This document shows positions 9,097-17,743 of a stretch of DNA of 64,000 nt, in pieces. The stretch lies in NCBI RefSeq assembly GCF_026898095.1, contig NZ_CP114015.1:3840591-3904590 (forward strand). The letters are read 5' to 3'. The position numbers were made by a program, and so were the translations under genes. The notes beneath the pieces are model-generated. The model saw only the letters and a list, made by a program, of their open reading frames with translations. It had not been told where the DNA came from and made no database searches. The first letter of the stretch is position 1. Each line of letters begins with the position of its first letter. This DNA is from Arthrobacter sp. ATA002. Its GTDB lineage: Bacteria > Actinomycetota > Actinomycetes > Actinomycetales > Micrococcaceae.

Positions 9097-9969
9097 CTAG
9101 GTTCTCAGCCGGGTGCCGGCCCGGCGCACCGCCGTCGTGAGCCGGTCAAGCCGGCTGGACTGCAGCGTCCAGGACTGCCAGTACAGCACGACGTCATGGT
9201 GCGCCCGGTCATCGAGCAGCACCAGGCGCCCGTCGTCGAAGTCGGAGCCGGCCTGCAGTTCCGGCAGCATGCCCCAGCCCAGCCCAGCCCGTATGGCGGC
9301 CACAAACGCTTCCGAGGACGGAACAGTGTGCATCGGCGGAGCGCCGGAAACGCGGCGGGAGGCCAGGAACCCGCGCTGCAGCTCGTCCTTGGCATTGAAC
9401 TGCAGCACCGGCATCGCCTCCCAGTCCACCACGCCGTCCGCTCCGGTGAACCGGTCCCGCAGGCCCGGCGCTGCCGCGGGGACGTAGCGCATGGCTCCCA
9501 GCCGGACAGCCCGGCAGCCGTTCACCGGCGCCGGGTCCGACGTCACTGCCGCCAGCACGTCGCCCTGCCGCAGCAGCCGGCTGCTGTGGTCCTGGTCCTC
9601 CACATGCAGATCCAGAGTGGCGTCCGCCCAGCCCGCGGCGTCCACGAGCACGGGCAGAAACCAGGTGGCCAGGGAATCGGCATTCACTGCCAAGGGTGTG
9701 GCGGTCACCGCCGACGGCTGGGATCCCAGGGCTTCCCGCGCCTCGGCTTCCAGCAGCTGCACCTGCCGGGCCAGGCGCAGCAACGCCGATCCGGCGTCGG
9801 TGGCAGTGCAGGGCACGGCGCGGCGCACCACCACCCGGCCCGCCGACTTCTCGAGCGCCTTGATCCGCTGGCTGACCGCGGAGGGGCTGATGTGCAGCCG
9901 GTCCGCTGCGGCCTCGAAAGTGCCCTCGTCGATGACCGCGGCCAGGGCGCGCAGGTGCTCAAAGTTCAT
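9097..9969 (-). CDS. lysG: LysR-family regulator LysG/ArgP
   Basis: Activator of the basic-amino-acid exporter that lies divergently beside it. The 290-residue protein has an N-terminal helix-turn-helix (about residues 1-60; MNFEHLRALAAVIDEGTFEAAA then SPSAVSQRIKALE) and a C-terminal periplasmic-binding-like effector domain. The sequence pattern, including LQFNAKDELQRGF, matches the ArgP/LysG subfamily, which senses lysine or arginine. The 70-base gap to lysE would hold the shared control region. Confidence 0.92.
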   Translation of the reverse strand: MNFEHLRALAAVIDEGTFEAAADRLHISPSAVSQRIKALEKSAGRVVVRRAVPCTATDAGSALLRLARQVQLLEAEAREALGSQPSAVTATPLAVNADSLATWFLPVLVDAAGWADATLDLHVEDQDHSSRLLRQGDVLAAVTSDPAPVNGCRAVRLGAMRYVPAAAPGLRDRFTGADGVVDWEAMPVLQFNAKDELQRGFLASRRVSGAPPMHTVPSSEAFVAAIRAGLGWGMLPELQAGSDFDDGRLVLLDDRAHHDVVLYWQSWTLQSSRLDRLTTAVRRAGTRLRT

Positions 9970-10040
9970 AAAGCAAATCTAATGCAGGGATCAAATCTTT
10001 CGTTTGTCTGCAGTTCGGAGGTGGAACTACCGTCGACTGC

Positions 10041-10637
10041 ATGTGGAGCATTTGGGGTACCGGCCTGCTGACCGGGCTGGGGCTGATCGTCGCCATCGGA
10101 GCGCAGAACGCGTTTGTCCTGCGGCAGGGCATCCGGCGCGAACACGTCGGCGCGGTGGTGGTGCTCTGCGCAGTGAGCGACGCCGTCCTGATTCTCGCGG
10201 GCACTGCGGGCATCGGCGCGCTGGTGGAGCGCTTCCCGCAGGTCCTCAGTATCCTGCGCTGGGGCGGTGCGGCTTACCTGGTGTGGTTCGCCGTCAGGTC
10301 CTTCAGGTACGCGCTGAAACCCTCCGTATTGACCGGTGACGCTCCGCGGTCGCGCGGATCGGTCATCGGCACCACGCTGGCGCTCACCTTCCTCAACCCG
10401 CATGTCTATCTGGACACTGTGGTGCTGCTGGGCAGCCTGGCCAACCAGTACGGTGAGGCCCTGCGGTGGATCTTCGCCGCGGGGGCCGTCGCCGGCAGCG
10501 TCCTTTGGTTCTCGGGTCTCGGCTTCGGCGCCCGTGTCCTGTCCGGAGCCCTCAGCAAACCCCGCACCTGGCAGGTGTTGGACCTGCTGATCGGCGTTGT
10601 GATGCTCGCCCTGGCGGTGACACTGGTCCTGGGCTGA
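10041..10637 (+). CDS. lysE: LysE/ArgO-family basic-amino-acid exporter
   Basis: Exports lysine and arginine across the membrane when intracellular levels rise. The 198-residue protein has about six hydrophobic segments and the family signature VAIGAQNAFVLRQGI near residues 14-28. FLNPHVYLDTVVLLG near residue 117 is the second conserved block. It is divergent from lysG, the classical Corynebacterium arrangement, so activation by LysG with basic amino acids is expected. It is separated by nine bases from the convergent iron operon. Confidence 0.93.
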   Translation: MWSIWGTGLLTGLGLIVAIGAQNAFVLRQGIRREHVGAVVVLCAVSDAVLILAGTAGIGALVERFPQVLSILRWGGAAYLVWFAVRSFRYALKPSVLTGDAPRSRGSVIGTTLALTFLNPHVYLDTVVLLGSLANQYGEALRWIFAAGAVAGSVLWFSGLGFGARVLSGALSKPRTWQVLDLLIGVVMLALAVTLVLG

Positions 10638-10645
10638 CTCGGCCC

Positions 10646-12049
10646 CTAGGCCGGAACGCGCGTTGCGGTGACCCAGCGCAGCAGCGAGTACAGCAGCTGC
10701 GAGGCGCCCGGCATGAAACCTGACCCGTGGTGATAGACCGGGTCCATGGTGGTCACCAGCAGGCGGGCCGGCTGGTTCACTTCGTCCACGTAGAGCAGGG
10801 CGCCGGAATCGCTCCCGTCCTCTTCCATCACGACCAGCGAGCGCGCGCCGGCCGGCGGATGCAGCAGGCCGTGATGGTGCCAGGACACCGAGCGTTCCGT
10901 GAAGAACTCCCACAGCGGATCCCCTGGCAGCCGCAGCCGGGTGCCGTTGTCCTCTCCGGTGCGCCAGGTCCAGAACACGGTGGGCCGGAACGTGTAGCCC
11001 ACGCCGGGCAGCCACTGCTCAACCTTGTTTTCGCCGAGCACGATCACTGTCTTGCCCGGATCCTGCAGCGCCTTCCGGATGGCCGGTGCGAAGCGGGCCA
11101 GCTGGCCCTGGTGCAGCCGGTCCCCCACCAGGAGGACGTCCAGGCCGGCCAGGACTGCGGGGTCGGCGTCGGGCAGGTAGACGGATTCCAGCCGGTACGG
11201 TGCCAGCGCGGGATCGGCGAGGGTGCGCAGCGCCGGGAACGTGCCGCAGTGCAGCAGGCCGATGCGCGGCGCGCTGCCGGTCCCGGACGCGACGACGGCA
11301 GCGGCAGCGGCAGCGGAGGTATTGGGGGCAGTGGGGGCAGCGGAGGTATTGCGCGGACCCGGGGCAGCGTTAATCCGCGGGCCGGCAGCGGGGACGGATT
11401 CGTTGCCGGAGCCGCCGTTCAGCCAGGCCACCAGGTTGGGGCCGAGCTTTCCGGTGGAGTATCGATCGTCGGCGAAGCTTTCCAGATCGTTGCCGCCGTG
11501 CACGAGCACCTCTCCCGCCCCCAGCCGGTAGCTGTAGTCCAGCGGCAGCGCGTACTGGCCGATTCCGGTGACGGTGCGGGCGCCGTCGGGCAGGTCCAGG
11601 TGATAGCCGCGGCCGTAGAACCCGGCGACGCCGATGTCCTCCAGCTGCTCATAGGTATGGGTGCCGGGCACACCCGTGCGGTAGTGGAGGTCCGCGTAGT
11701 CGATGCCAGACCACACCGGATGCGGCTCGACGGCGTGCGGACGGACATCCTGCGGACCTCGGAACTCCAGCTTGCGCCAGGGCGCCAGCCCGTCAATGAA
11801 CGGCCGGACAACCTGCCCGTTTACCAGCACGCGTCCGCCGGCGCGGACAAAGCCGCTCAGTGCGTCCCGGTGCCGGGCCAGCAGCAGGTGGTCGGTGCCG
11901 CCGCTGATGATCAGGCCGTTGGCGGAGAGAATCCTGGTGCGGGCGGCGTCGTCGTCGAGGTCGTAAGCGTCCACGTCCGCCAGCGCGCCGCGCCAGGACG
12001 GGCCGCGCTGGCCGCGCATCGGTGCGTCGCCGATAAGCCGGTAAATCAC
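10646..12049 (-). CDS. ThuA/class-I amidotransferase-like protein of unknown function in an iron-uptake operon
   Basis: About 467 residues. The N-terminal half looks like a flavodoxin/amidotransferase-type alpha-beta fold with GLIISGGTDHLLLARH and GFVRAGGRVLVNGQVV, as in ThuA-like proteins. A low-complexity Ala/Ser/Thr/Pro linker (about 263-302) separates it from a second alpha-beta half with RIGLLHCGTFPALR and LDVLLVGD. I see no amidotransferase Cys-His-Glu triad that I can assign. The GTG start overlaps the TGA of the ATPase gene (GTGA), so it is the translationally coupled last gene of the siderophore-uptake operon. A role in siderophore handling or an associated biosynthetic step is an inference from context only. 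Confidence 0.75.
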   Translation of the reverse strand: MIYRLIGDAPMRGQRGPSWRGALADVDAYDLDDDAARTRILSANGLIISGGTDHLLLARHRDALSGFVRAGGRVLVNGQVVRPFIDGLAPWRKLEFRGPQDVRPHAVEPHPVWSGIDYADLHYRTGVPGTHTYEQLEDIGVAGFYGRGYHLDLPDGARTVTGIGQYALPLDYSYRLGAGEVLVHGGNDLESFADDRYSTGKLGPNLVAWLNGGSGNESVPAAGPRINAAPGPRNTSAAPTAPNTSAAAAAAVVASGTGSAPRIGLLHCGTFPALRTLADPALAPYRLESVYLPDADPAVLAGLDVLLVGDRLHQGQLARFAPAIRKALQDPGKTVIVLGENKVEQWLPGVGYTFRPTVFWTWRTGEDNGTRLRLPGDPLWEFFTERSVSWHHHGLLHPPAGARSLVVMEEDGSDSGALLYVDEVNQPARLLVTTMDPVYHHGSGFMPGASQLLYSLLRWVTATRVPA

Positions 12050-12981
12050 GGGAGTTCCTTTCCAAGGGGCAGTGGAGTGGAGGAACGGGCAGGCACCGGG
12101 CAGTCCGCGCGGCAGGAGGGGCCAAAGTCGGGCACCGCAATCACGCGGTCGCCGGAGACAGTACCTACGGTGGGGGTGCAGATGGGAAGCCCGTAGACCG
12201 CGGACAGGGCGGAGCCGGTCAGCAGTTCGTCGGTGGGTCCCCACCGGGTGTCGTCGCTGCCGACAAACAGGAGCGCGTTGCGGGAAACATGCAGGGCGTG
12301 GTCCGGGTGGTGGGTGGTCATGATGACGCCCATTCCATCGGCGGCGAGGCCCGACAGCACGGTCAGCACCCGTGACTGGTTGTGCAGGTCCAGGGCGGAG
12401 GCGGGCTCATCCAGGATCAGCAGTTCGGATCCGGAGGCGAGCGCCCGGGCAATGAGCACCAGTTGCCTCTGGCCGCCGGAGAGTTCGGCATAACTGCGGT
12501 TGGCCCAGCCGGCCACCCCCACCCGTTCCATGGCGGCGCCGGCCGCTTCATGATCCTCCCGGCGCGGAGTCTGGTAGGCGCGCAGGTGGCGGCTGCGGCC
12601 CATCAGCACCATCTCGGCAACGGTGAAGCTGGTGCCTCCCGCCCCGTGGTCCTGCGGTACGTAGCCGACGGCGGGGCCGCAGCTGATCTGGCCTTCGCGG
12701 GGCGTGAGCAGGCCGGACAGGCACTTGAGCAGGGTGGTTTTGCCGCGGGCATTGGGGCCCAGGATGGACAGGATTTCCCCGCGTTCGAGGGTGAATGCCA
12801 GGTTCCGGAACAGCCATGGCCGCAGCCGTGAATAGCGGAATCCGAGCCCGGTAACGGACATCAGGGGGCCGGCCGCGGCCGGGGCATGGGCCCCGGCGGC
12901 TGTGGCGGGGGCGGCTGCGGCAAGCCCGGCGGGGGCAGCTGCGGCTGGGATTGTGGTGAGCGGGGCGGAAACGACGGTCAT
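12046..12981 (-). CDS. Iron-siderophore ABC transporter ATP-binding protein
   Basis: FepC/FecE-type ATPase, about 311 residues, energising the permease encoded just upstream. After an unusual Ala/Pro-rich extension of about 40 residues it has Walker A GPNARGKTT (75-83), Q-loop region VGYVPQD, signature LSGGQRQ (167-173), Walker B LLILDEP (187-193) and the switch histidine in MTTHHPDH. Walker A reads N-A-R-G-K where most family members have N-G-A/S/R-G-K; the lysine and threonine are kept. The ATG overlaps the permease stop (ATGA), and the stop overlaps the next GTG. Confidence 0.93.
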   Translation of the reverse strand: MTVVSAPLTTIPAAAAPAGLAAAAPATAAGAHAPAAAGPLMSVTGLGFRYSRLRPWLFRNLAFTLERGEILSILGPNARGKTTLLKCLSGLLTPREGQISCGPAVGYVPQDHGAGGTSFTVAEMVLMGRSRHLRAYQTPRREDHEAAGAAMERVGVAGWANRSYAELSGGQRQLVLIARALASGSELLILDEPASALDLHNQSRVLTVLSGLAADGMGVIMTTHHPDHALHVSRNALLFVGSDDTRWGPTDELLTGSALSAVYGLPICTPTVGTVSGDRVIAVPDFGPSCRADCPVPARSSTPLPLGKELP

Positions 12982-14162
12982 GACACCGCGCCTTTCTTCT
13001 GGGAACGGGCCAGCAGAGCCACAAAGACCGGTGCTCCGATGATGGCGGTAAGGATGCCCAGCGGCAGTTCGCTGCTGGACAGGGAGCGGCTGAGGGTGTC
13101 GATGAGCATCAGGTAGGTGCCGCCGAGCAGCAGCGATGCCGGCAGCAGCACCCGGTGGTCCGGGCCCACCCAGAGCCGGGCGAGGTGCGGCACCACGAGT
13201 CCCACCCAGCCGACGGCGCCGGCAACGGCCACGGTGCCTGCCGTCATCAGCGCCACGGCGCACAGCAGGACCACCCGGGAACGGTGCGGGTTGACGCCCA
13301 GGGCCGCGGCGTCGTCGTCGCCTAGGGAGAGCACGTTCAGGCGCCAGCGCATCGCCAGCACCACGGCACCGCCGATCGCCACGGGGATGAGTGCGGTGAG
13401 CACCTTGGAGTAGCTGGCGGCGGCAATGGAGCCGAGCAGCCAGTGCACGATCGAGGGGAGTTCGGAGTAGGGGTCGGCGGTGTAGGTGATGAAGGAGACC
13501 AGGGCGTTGAAGAACGCAGCCACCACGATTCCGCCGAGCACGATCATCAGCATTGGACCGCCCGTGCCGCCCATCCGGCCCAGGGCCAGCACGACGGCGA
13601 GCGCGGCCAGGCCAAATCCGAAGGCTCCGCCGACCATCCAGCCGCCGGAAAGGCCCAGGGCGAGCACGAGCACGCCGCCGAAGGAAGCGCCGGCGGTGAC
13701 GCCGATGATGTCCGGGCTCACCAGTGGATTGCGGAACAGGGCCTGCAGGCAGGCGCCGCCGAGCGACAGGGCGCCGCCCACCAGGAAAGCCAGCAGGACG
13801 CGCGGCAGGCGCACGTCCAGAACCACGGTGGCTTCCTGATCGGTCCAGGTCCGCCGCACCAGGCCCTCTCCGCCACCGGCGCCGAACAGCGCGGTGGCTT
13901 CGTTGGCGAGGATGCGCAGGATCTCATTCGGCGGCACCCAGTACCGGCCGGCGGCCATGGAGATCAGAGCCACCGTGCAGAGGATCAGGACGCACAGCAG
14001 CAGCGGCAGGCGGTGGCTGCGGGCCGGCGGGCGGGAAGATTCGGGTGCCGTGGGTCCGGCCGTGGACGACGGCGGTACGGGCAGCGCAGCGTCAGCCGCC
14101 GACGTCGAGCCGGCCCCCGCCGTCGTCGGGCCCGTCGTCATCTCAGGCACGGAAGACGTCAT
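12978..14162 (-). CDS. Iron-siderophore ABC transporter permease (FecCD family)
   Basis: Membrane component of the uptake system, about 394 residues and one continuous FecCD domain, so it would act as a homodimer. A Pro/Ser/Thr/Ala-rich cytoplasmic leader (about 1-50) precedes roughly nine or ten helices. Typical blocks are RLPRVLLAFLVGGALSLGG, GVTAGASFGGVL and VGWVGLVVPHLARL. ATG 14162 is preferred over GTG 14171 and ATG 14141 because GGAAG lies eight bases upstream. The start overlaps the end of the binding-protein gene and the stop overlaps the ATPase start. Confidence 0.92.
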   Translation of the reverse strand: MTSSVPEMTTGPTTAGAGSTSAADAALPVPPSSTAGPTAPESSRPPARSHRLPLLLCVLILCTVALISMAAGRYWVPPNEILRILANEATALFGAGGGEGLVRRTWTDQEATVVLDVRLPRVLLAFLVGGALSLGGACLQALFRNPLVSPDIIGVTAGASFGGVLVLALGLSGGWMVGGAFGFGLAALAVVLALGRMGGTGGPMLMIVLGGIVVAAFFNALVSFITYTADPYSELPSIVHWLLGSIAAASYSKVLTALIPVAIGGAVVLAMRWRLNVLSLGDDDAAALGVNPHRSRVVLLCAVALMTAGTVAVAGAVGWVGLVVPHLARLWVGPDHRVLLPASLLLGGTYLMLIDTLSRSLSSSELPLGILTAIIGAPVFVALLARSQKKGAVS

Positions 14163-15273
14163 AGCCGGCACTTCCGCTGTTCAGGTCCAGGCGGAGGGCG
14201 GCGTCGATCTGGGGCTCTGAAATGTCGTAGCCGTAGAGATAGCTGATCTTCTCGCGCATGGCCGCGCGCAGGTTGTGCGTGGTGAGCCCGGGGTGGAGCA
14301 GTTCGGCGGCCCACTGCCACATCAGCGGAGATTCCGCGCACGGAACCTCCCAGCGGTAGCCACCCAGCGGAGCCTTGTAGACCCGGCGGTTGCGCACAGC
14401 GGACACCGAAGCGAGCGACTTGTCGGCGTAGACCTCGGCCGGGGTGCGGGTATCGAAGCCGCCCAGGGTGATGACCTCGGGATCCCATTCGATGAGCTGT
14501 TCGGCGCTGACCACGTTTTCGGCGCTGATGTTGTCCGCCGCCATGTTCCGGCCCCCGGCCAGTTCCATCCAGTAATGCATATAGGCGGTCTTGTTTGACG
14601 CCGAATAGCCGTCCCCGGACTGGCTCAGATGGACCACGCGCACGGGCACCGCGGAGGCGAGCTCCTGCTGCAGGCGCTTGATCTCAGCGTGCATCCAGTC
14701 CACGATTTCGGTGCCGCGTTCCGGCTTGCCCAGAATGGTGGAGAACAGAGAGACCCAGGTTTCGAGGTATTCCTGCGTGCCGTAAAGCAGGCAGACGGTC
14801 TTGAAGCCCGCTGTTTCCAGTGGCTCCACCAGACCGTCGCCCTGGTCCGCCCACTGGAACACGACGTCGGGCTCCAGGGCGGTGAGCGTTTCGATATTGG
14901 GGGTGAAGCTGGACGGGGAAACGGTGGTGGTCGACTTCGACTCCGGATACATCTCACCGAACAGCCCCTGCCGGTTGGCCTGAAGCGTGGACTCGTTGAT
15001 GCCCACGATTTTGCCATAGCCGCCGTCCACTGCCGCCAGCATGGAGGGCGAGGGGATGACCGTCGTCGCAATCCGCCGCACGGGAGCGTCGAAGGAAACC
15101 TCGACGCCGCGCATGTCAGTCACCGTGAAGCCAGCGGAGCCGGCGGCACTGCCGGTCGAAGCCACGGTCTCACGGGAGGAACAGGCGGACAGGGCGAGGG
15201 CGAGGAAACCCAGGCCGGCACCGCCGAGAAGGGTCCGGCGGGAGGTTCCACGTGGGGGGCTGGAGGGAGACAA
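14143..15273 (-). CDS. Iron-siderophore ABC transporter substrate-binding lipoprotein
   Basis: FecB/FepB-type binding protein, 376 residues. The N-terminus carries a twin-arginine SRRTLLGG, a hydrophobic core and the lipobox LSAC, so it should be exported and lipid-anchored. The mature part has the two-lobed fold with VRRIATTVIPSPSMLAAV and ITLGGFDTRTPAEVYAD. It begins with TTG; AGGA lies six bases upstream and no ATG/GTG fits better. It is the first gene of the operon and sits directly downstream of a perfect iron box, so it should be repressed by an IdeR/DtxR-type regulator under iron sufficiency. Confidence 0.92.
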   Translation of the reverse strand: MSPSSPPRGTSRRTLLGGAGLGFLALALSACSSRETVASTGSAAGSAGFTVTDMRGVEVSFDAPVRRIATTVIPSPSMLAAVDGGYGKIVGINESTLQANRQGLFGEMYPESKSTTTVSPSSFTPNIETLTALEPDVVFQWADQGDGLVEPLETAGFKTVCLLYGTQEYLETWVSLFSTILGKPERGTEIVDWMHAEIKRLQQELASAVPVRVVHLSQSGDGYSASNKTAYMHYWMELAGGRNMAADNISAENVVSAEQLIEWDPEVITLGGFDTRTPAEVYADKSLASVSAVRNRRVYKAPLGGYRWEVPCAESPLMWQWAAELLHPGLTTHNLRAAMREKISYLYGYDISEPQIDAALRLDLNSGSAGYDVFRA

Positions 15274-15294
15274 CTGCGTTCCTATCGCTAACGG

Positions 15295-15311
15295 TAGGTA
15301 AGGCTTACCTA
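15295..15311 (-). promoter_or_regulatory. IdeR/DtxR-type iron box
   Basis: TAGGTAAG-G-CTTACCTA is a perfect 17-bp palindrome matching the actinobacterial iron-box consensus. It ends 22 bases upstream of the TTG start of the binding-protein gene. Iron-dependent repression of the whole four-gene operon follows from established DtxR/IdeR biology. Confidence 0.88.
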
Positions 15312-15594
15312 AAGACTGACGTAAATATCAGACCACACCAAAGCGATTAGCGCATATTTTCGTATCGTAATTGTCTCCGAAGTTACACCCCCGGCCGCCG
15401 CCGGAACCGCCGCCGTACACCCCCGCCACCCCCGGAACCGTCCCCGGCCGCCGTCGGAAAGTGTCGCCGCAAGACCTTATATGACCCGCCCACAGCTATC
15501 CGTGCAAATAAACCCGCTGGTCAGACACCACATGGAAGGGGGACGCGTAATATTTGCTACTCACTTGACAGCGGCCGGTGATAGCTTCGCAACC

Positions 15595-16626
15595 ATGACT
15601 CCAACCCCCTCCTCCATCCCCGTTCTGGACCTGAGCACCGCACGCAACGCCGACGGTTCCTTCAACAGCGACTTCATTGCTGCGCTGTGCGAAGCGACCC
15701 ACCGGATCGGGTTTTTTCAGCTGGTGGGCTACGGCGCCGGCGAGGCCAAGGTGGATGACTTGTTTGACGTGACAAAGCGCTTCTTCAACTTGCCGCTGGA
15801 GAACCGGCTGGAGCTGGACAACCGCAACTCGCCGCACTTCCGCGGCTACACCCGGCTGGGCACCGAACTGACCCAGGGCCGCCCCGATGCCCGCGAGCAG
15901 ATCGACTTCGGTCCGGAACGCGAGCCGGCGGCGGACTATCCGGCGGATCAGCCGTTCTGGCTGGTCCAGGGTCCCAACCAGTTTCCGGACGGGGTGCTGC
16001 CGCAGCTGCGGCAGCAGTCGATGGAGTGGGCGGACCTCATGTCCGAGGTGGGGGCGGAACTGCTCAGCGCCATCGCCGTATCCCTTGGGTTGCCCGAGGA
16101 CCATTTCACCGAACCGTTCGAGGGCACTCCGGCATGGATGGCTAAGCTGGTCCATTACGTGGGCGGTGTGGTCAAGGAAGCGGGAACCCAGGGCGTGGGG
16201 TCGCATGCAGACTATGGCTTCGTGACGCTGCTGCTGCAGGATTCCGTGGGCGGGCTCGAAGTGCGCCCGCATGAGTCGGACACCTGGATCCCGGTGGAGC
16301 CGATCCCCGGGGCGCTCGTTGTCAACCTCGGGGAAATGCTTGAGGTGGCCACGCAGGGCTATCTTTCCGCCACCATCCACCGCGTCACGGCTCCGGCGCC
16401 GGGCGTGGACCGGTACGCCATTCCGTTCTTCTGGTCTCCGCGCCTGGACGCCGTCATCGATCCGGTGGAACTGCCCGCCGAACTCGCGGCCCAGTCCCGG
16501 GGCATTTCCGATGATCCACAGAATCCGATGCTGGCCTCCTACGGTTCCAATGTCCTTAAGGGCTGGCTGCGGGCCCATCCGCAGGTGGCCAAGCTGCACC
16601 ACCCGGAACTGGTGACGGCCAAGTAG
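15595..16626 (+). CDS. Isopenicillin-N-synthase-family 2-oxoglutarate/Fe(II) oxygenase
   Basis: Non-heme iron dioxygenase of about 343 residues. The N-terminal DIOX_N block includes FQLVGYG and FFNLPLENRLE; the C-terminal double-stranded beta helix carries the iron ligands in SHADYGFVTLL (H-x-D) and ATIHRVTAP (distal His), followed by the 2-oxoglutarate-binding arginine region RYAIPFFWSP. ATG 15595 is the family start; a 114-base upstream extension in frame has no homology. TTGACA at 15565 and TAGCTT at 15582 lie upstream but are spaced too closely to form one promoter. It is divergent from the iron operon. The substrate is unknown. Confidence 0.9.
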   Translation: MTPTPSSIPVLDLSTARNADGSFNSDFIAALCEATHRIGFFQLVGYGAGEAKVDDLFDVTKRFFNLPLENRLELDNRNSPHFRGYTRLGTELTQGRPDAREQIDFGPEREPAADYPADQPFWLVQGPNQFPDGVLPQLRQQSMEWADLMSEVGAELLSAIAVSLGLPEDHFTEPFEGTPAWMAKLVHYVGGVVKEAGTQGVGSHADYGFVTLLLQDSVGGLEVRPHESDTWIPVEPIPGALVVNLGEMLEVATQGYLSATIHRVTAPAPGVDRYAIPFFWSPRLDAVIDPVELPAELAAQSRGISDDPQNPMLASYGSNVLKGWLRAHPQVAKLHHPELVTAK

Positions 16627-16640
16627 CGTGCGAAGCGCGA

Positions 16641-16678
16641 CGGCGCCGCCCGGGCCATGTGCCGGGCGGCGCCGTTTT
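16641..16678 (+). terminator. Rho-independent terminator
   Basis: A 13-bp perfect stem, CGGCGCCGCCCGG, with an eight-base loop is followed by TTTT, directly after the oxygenase stop. Confidence 0.85.
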
Positions 16679-16708
16679 CGTGTCCGCACGAGGAGACGGC
16701 GGGGTTCC

Positions 16709-16894
16709 TCACCCTGCCTGGTGCGGCGGCAGCCCCTCCCGGGGTGGCCGCCGGACTTCGATGCCTTTGCTCCCGGCCGCAGGCGGATACTTTCGGGCAT
16801 TTGCCTTCTTGAATCTGCGCAACAGGAATATGACCGTTAAAAGGAATACCGCCGTTGCGGCCACGACAATAAGAAGTGCAGTTCCTGTTTCCAT
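16709..16894 (-). CDS. Small single-pass membrane protein, 61 aa
   Basis: One hydrophobic helix (about residues 5-27) is followed by a basic, Pro-rich tail. AGAGGGA lies about five bases before the ATG, and the gene starts 13 bases after the HAAS-domain gene stop, so it is probably the third member of the padR operon. I do not recognise the family. Confidence 0.55.
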   Translation of the reverse strand: METGTALLIVVAATAVFLLTVIFLLRRFKKANARKYPPAAGSKGIEVRRPPREGLPPHQAG

Positions 16895-16906
16895 AACTAT
16901 CCCTCT

Positions 16907-17341
16907 CTAGTCCCTGCCTGCTTCGGCACGCCATGAAGACGCACTGCGTTTCGACCGCGCGCCCGCCATGAGGACAAGCACTACGAAAGCTGCGATTCCG
17001 GCCGCCCCCAGGATAACCCGGACCCACGGCGGCAGCCCCCAGAGCGTTGAAGAGGGTGAAAGCAGCCCAAAGACGCCGGAAATCAGGACATATGCTCCCC
17101 CGCCGGCCAGGACCACGGATGAAATGACCAGGGCCCAGAAGCGGACCAGCCGTGACCGCGGCGCAAAGTTGTCTGCATAGTCACCGGGTTGCCCGAACGC
17201 GGCAACAGGATCCTCTCCGGACTCCGCTGTGTGGCTTTCAACTTCACGGACTATTTGTGTTGCTGCTTCCGCGGGAACACCGCGGAATTCCAGTGCGTCC
17301 CGCAGGTCGTGGGAGTATTCCGCATAGGGTTGCTCAGTCAT
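16907..17341 (-). CDS. HAAS/DUF1700-type membrane protein paired with PadR
   Basis: About 144 residues. The N-terminal 60 residues form a helical HAAS-like domain (YSHDLRDALEFRGVPAEAA, then FGQPGDYADNF) and are followed by two membrane helices (about 80-100 and 115-135). Such proteins are habitually encoded with PadR repressors. Its ATG overlaps the restored TGA of the padR gene (ATGA). An AAGGGG ribosome-binding site lies upstream. The function is unknown; it is presumably a membrane partner of the PadR response. Confidence 0.75.
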   Translation of the reverse strand: MTEQPYAEYSHDLRDALEFRGVPAEAATQIVREVESHTAESGEDPVAAFGQPGDYADNFAPRSRLVRFWALVISSVVLAGGGAYVLISGVFGLLSPSSTLWGLPPWVRVILGAAGIAAFVVLVLMAGARSKRSASSWRAEAGRD

Positions 17342-17678
17342 TGCCCCTTCTTTCCAGAAATGATCGACGTCGCGTTGCCGGAAAAGACTTCCCAATCCGC
17401 CCGCAGCGATTTGAGCCGTTCCCGGCCTGCAGGCGTAATTGCATAGTATTTCCGGCCCGGGCCGCCGTCGCCGCCGCGCCAGGTGGCCGCGAGGTCCCCG
17501 TCCTGCTCCAGGCGGGTGAGCAGCGGGTACAGCGTCCCGCCCTTAACGACGCCGAGCCCTCCTCCGCGAGCCGCTGCCCGATGAGGTATCCGTAGGATTC
17601 TTCACTGCTCACGATGGACAGGACCGCTGCGGCAAGGACGCCCCTCAACCACTCGGACGGCCACTGCGTAATTTCCAT
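17338..17678 (-). pseudogene. PadR-family transcriptional regulator (frameshifted)
   Basis: Winged-helix repressor of about 113 residues when repaired. It starts MEITQWPSEWLRGVLAAAVL and continues SYGYLIGQRLAEEG. The frame breaks at a CCC run (17557-17559, + strand). Restoring one base yields the family hallmark GVVKGGTLYPLLTRLEQDG and, further on, GRKYYAITPAGRERL, ending in a TGA that overlaps the next start codon. The match of the repaired stop with the downstream ATG argues that the indel is an assembly error. It is probably autoregulated through the inverted repeat at 17681-17701. Confidence 0.8.
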
Positions 17679-17680
17679 GA

Positions 17681-17701
17681 CTAGATGATGAACCCATCTA
17701 G
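17681..17701 (-). promoter_or_regulatory. Inverted repeat upstream of padR
   Basis: CTAGATG-N7-CATCTAG is a perfect 7-bp inverted repeat just upstream of the padR start. It is a good candidate for PadR autoregulation; binding is inferred. Confidence 0.5.
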
Positions 17702-17743
17702 TTGGCAAGACAACCTAGTTGGTCGGTTTTTCCACCGGCATCC

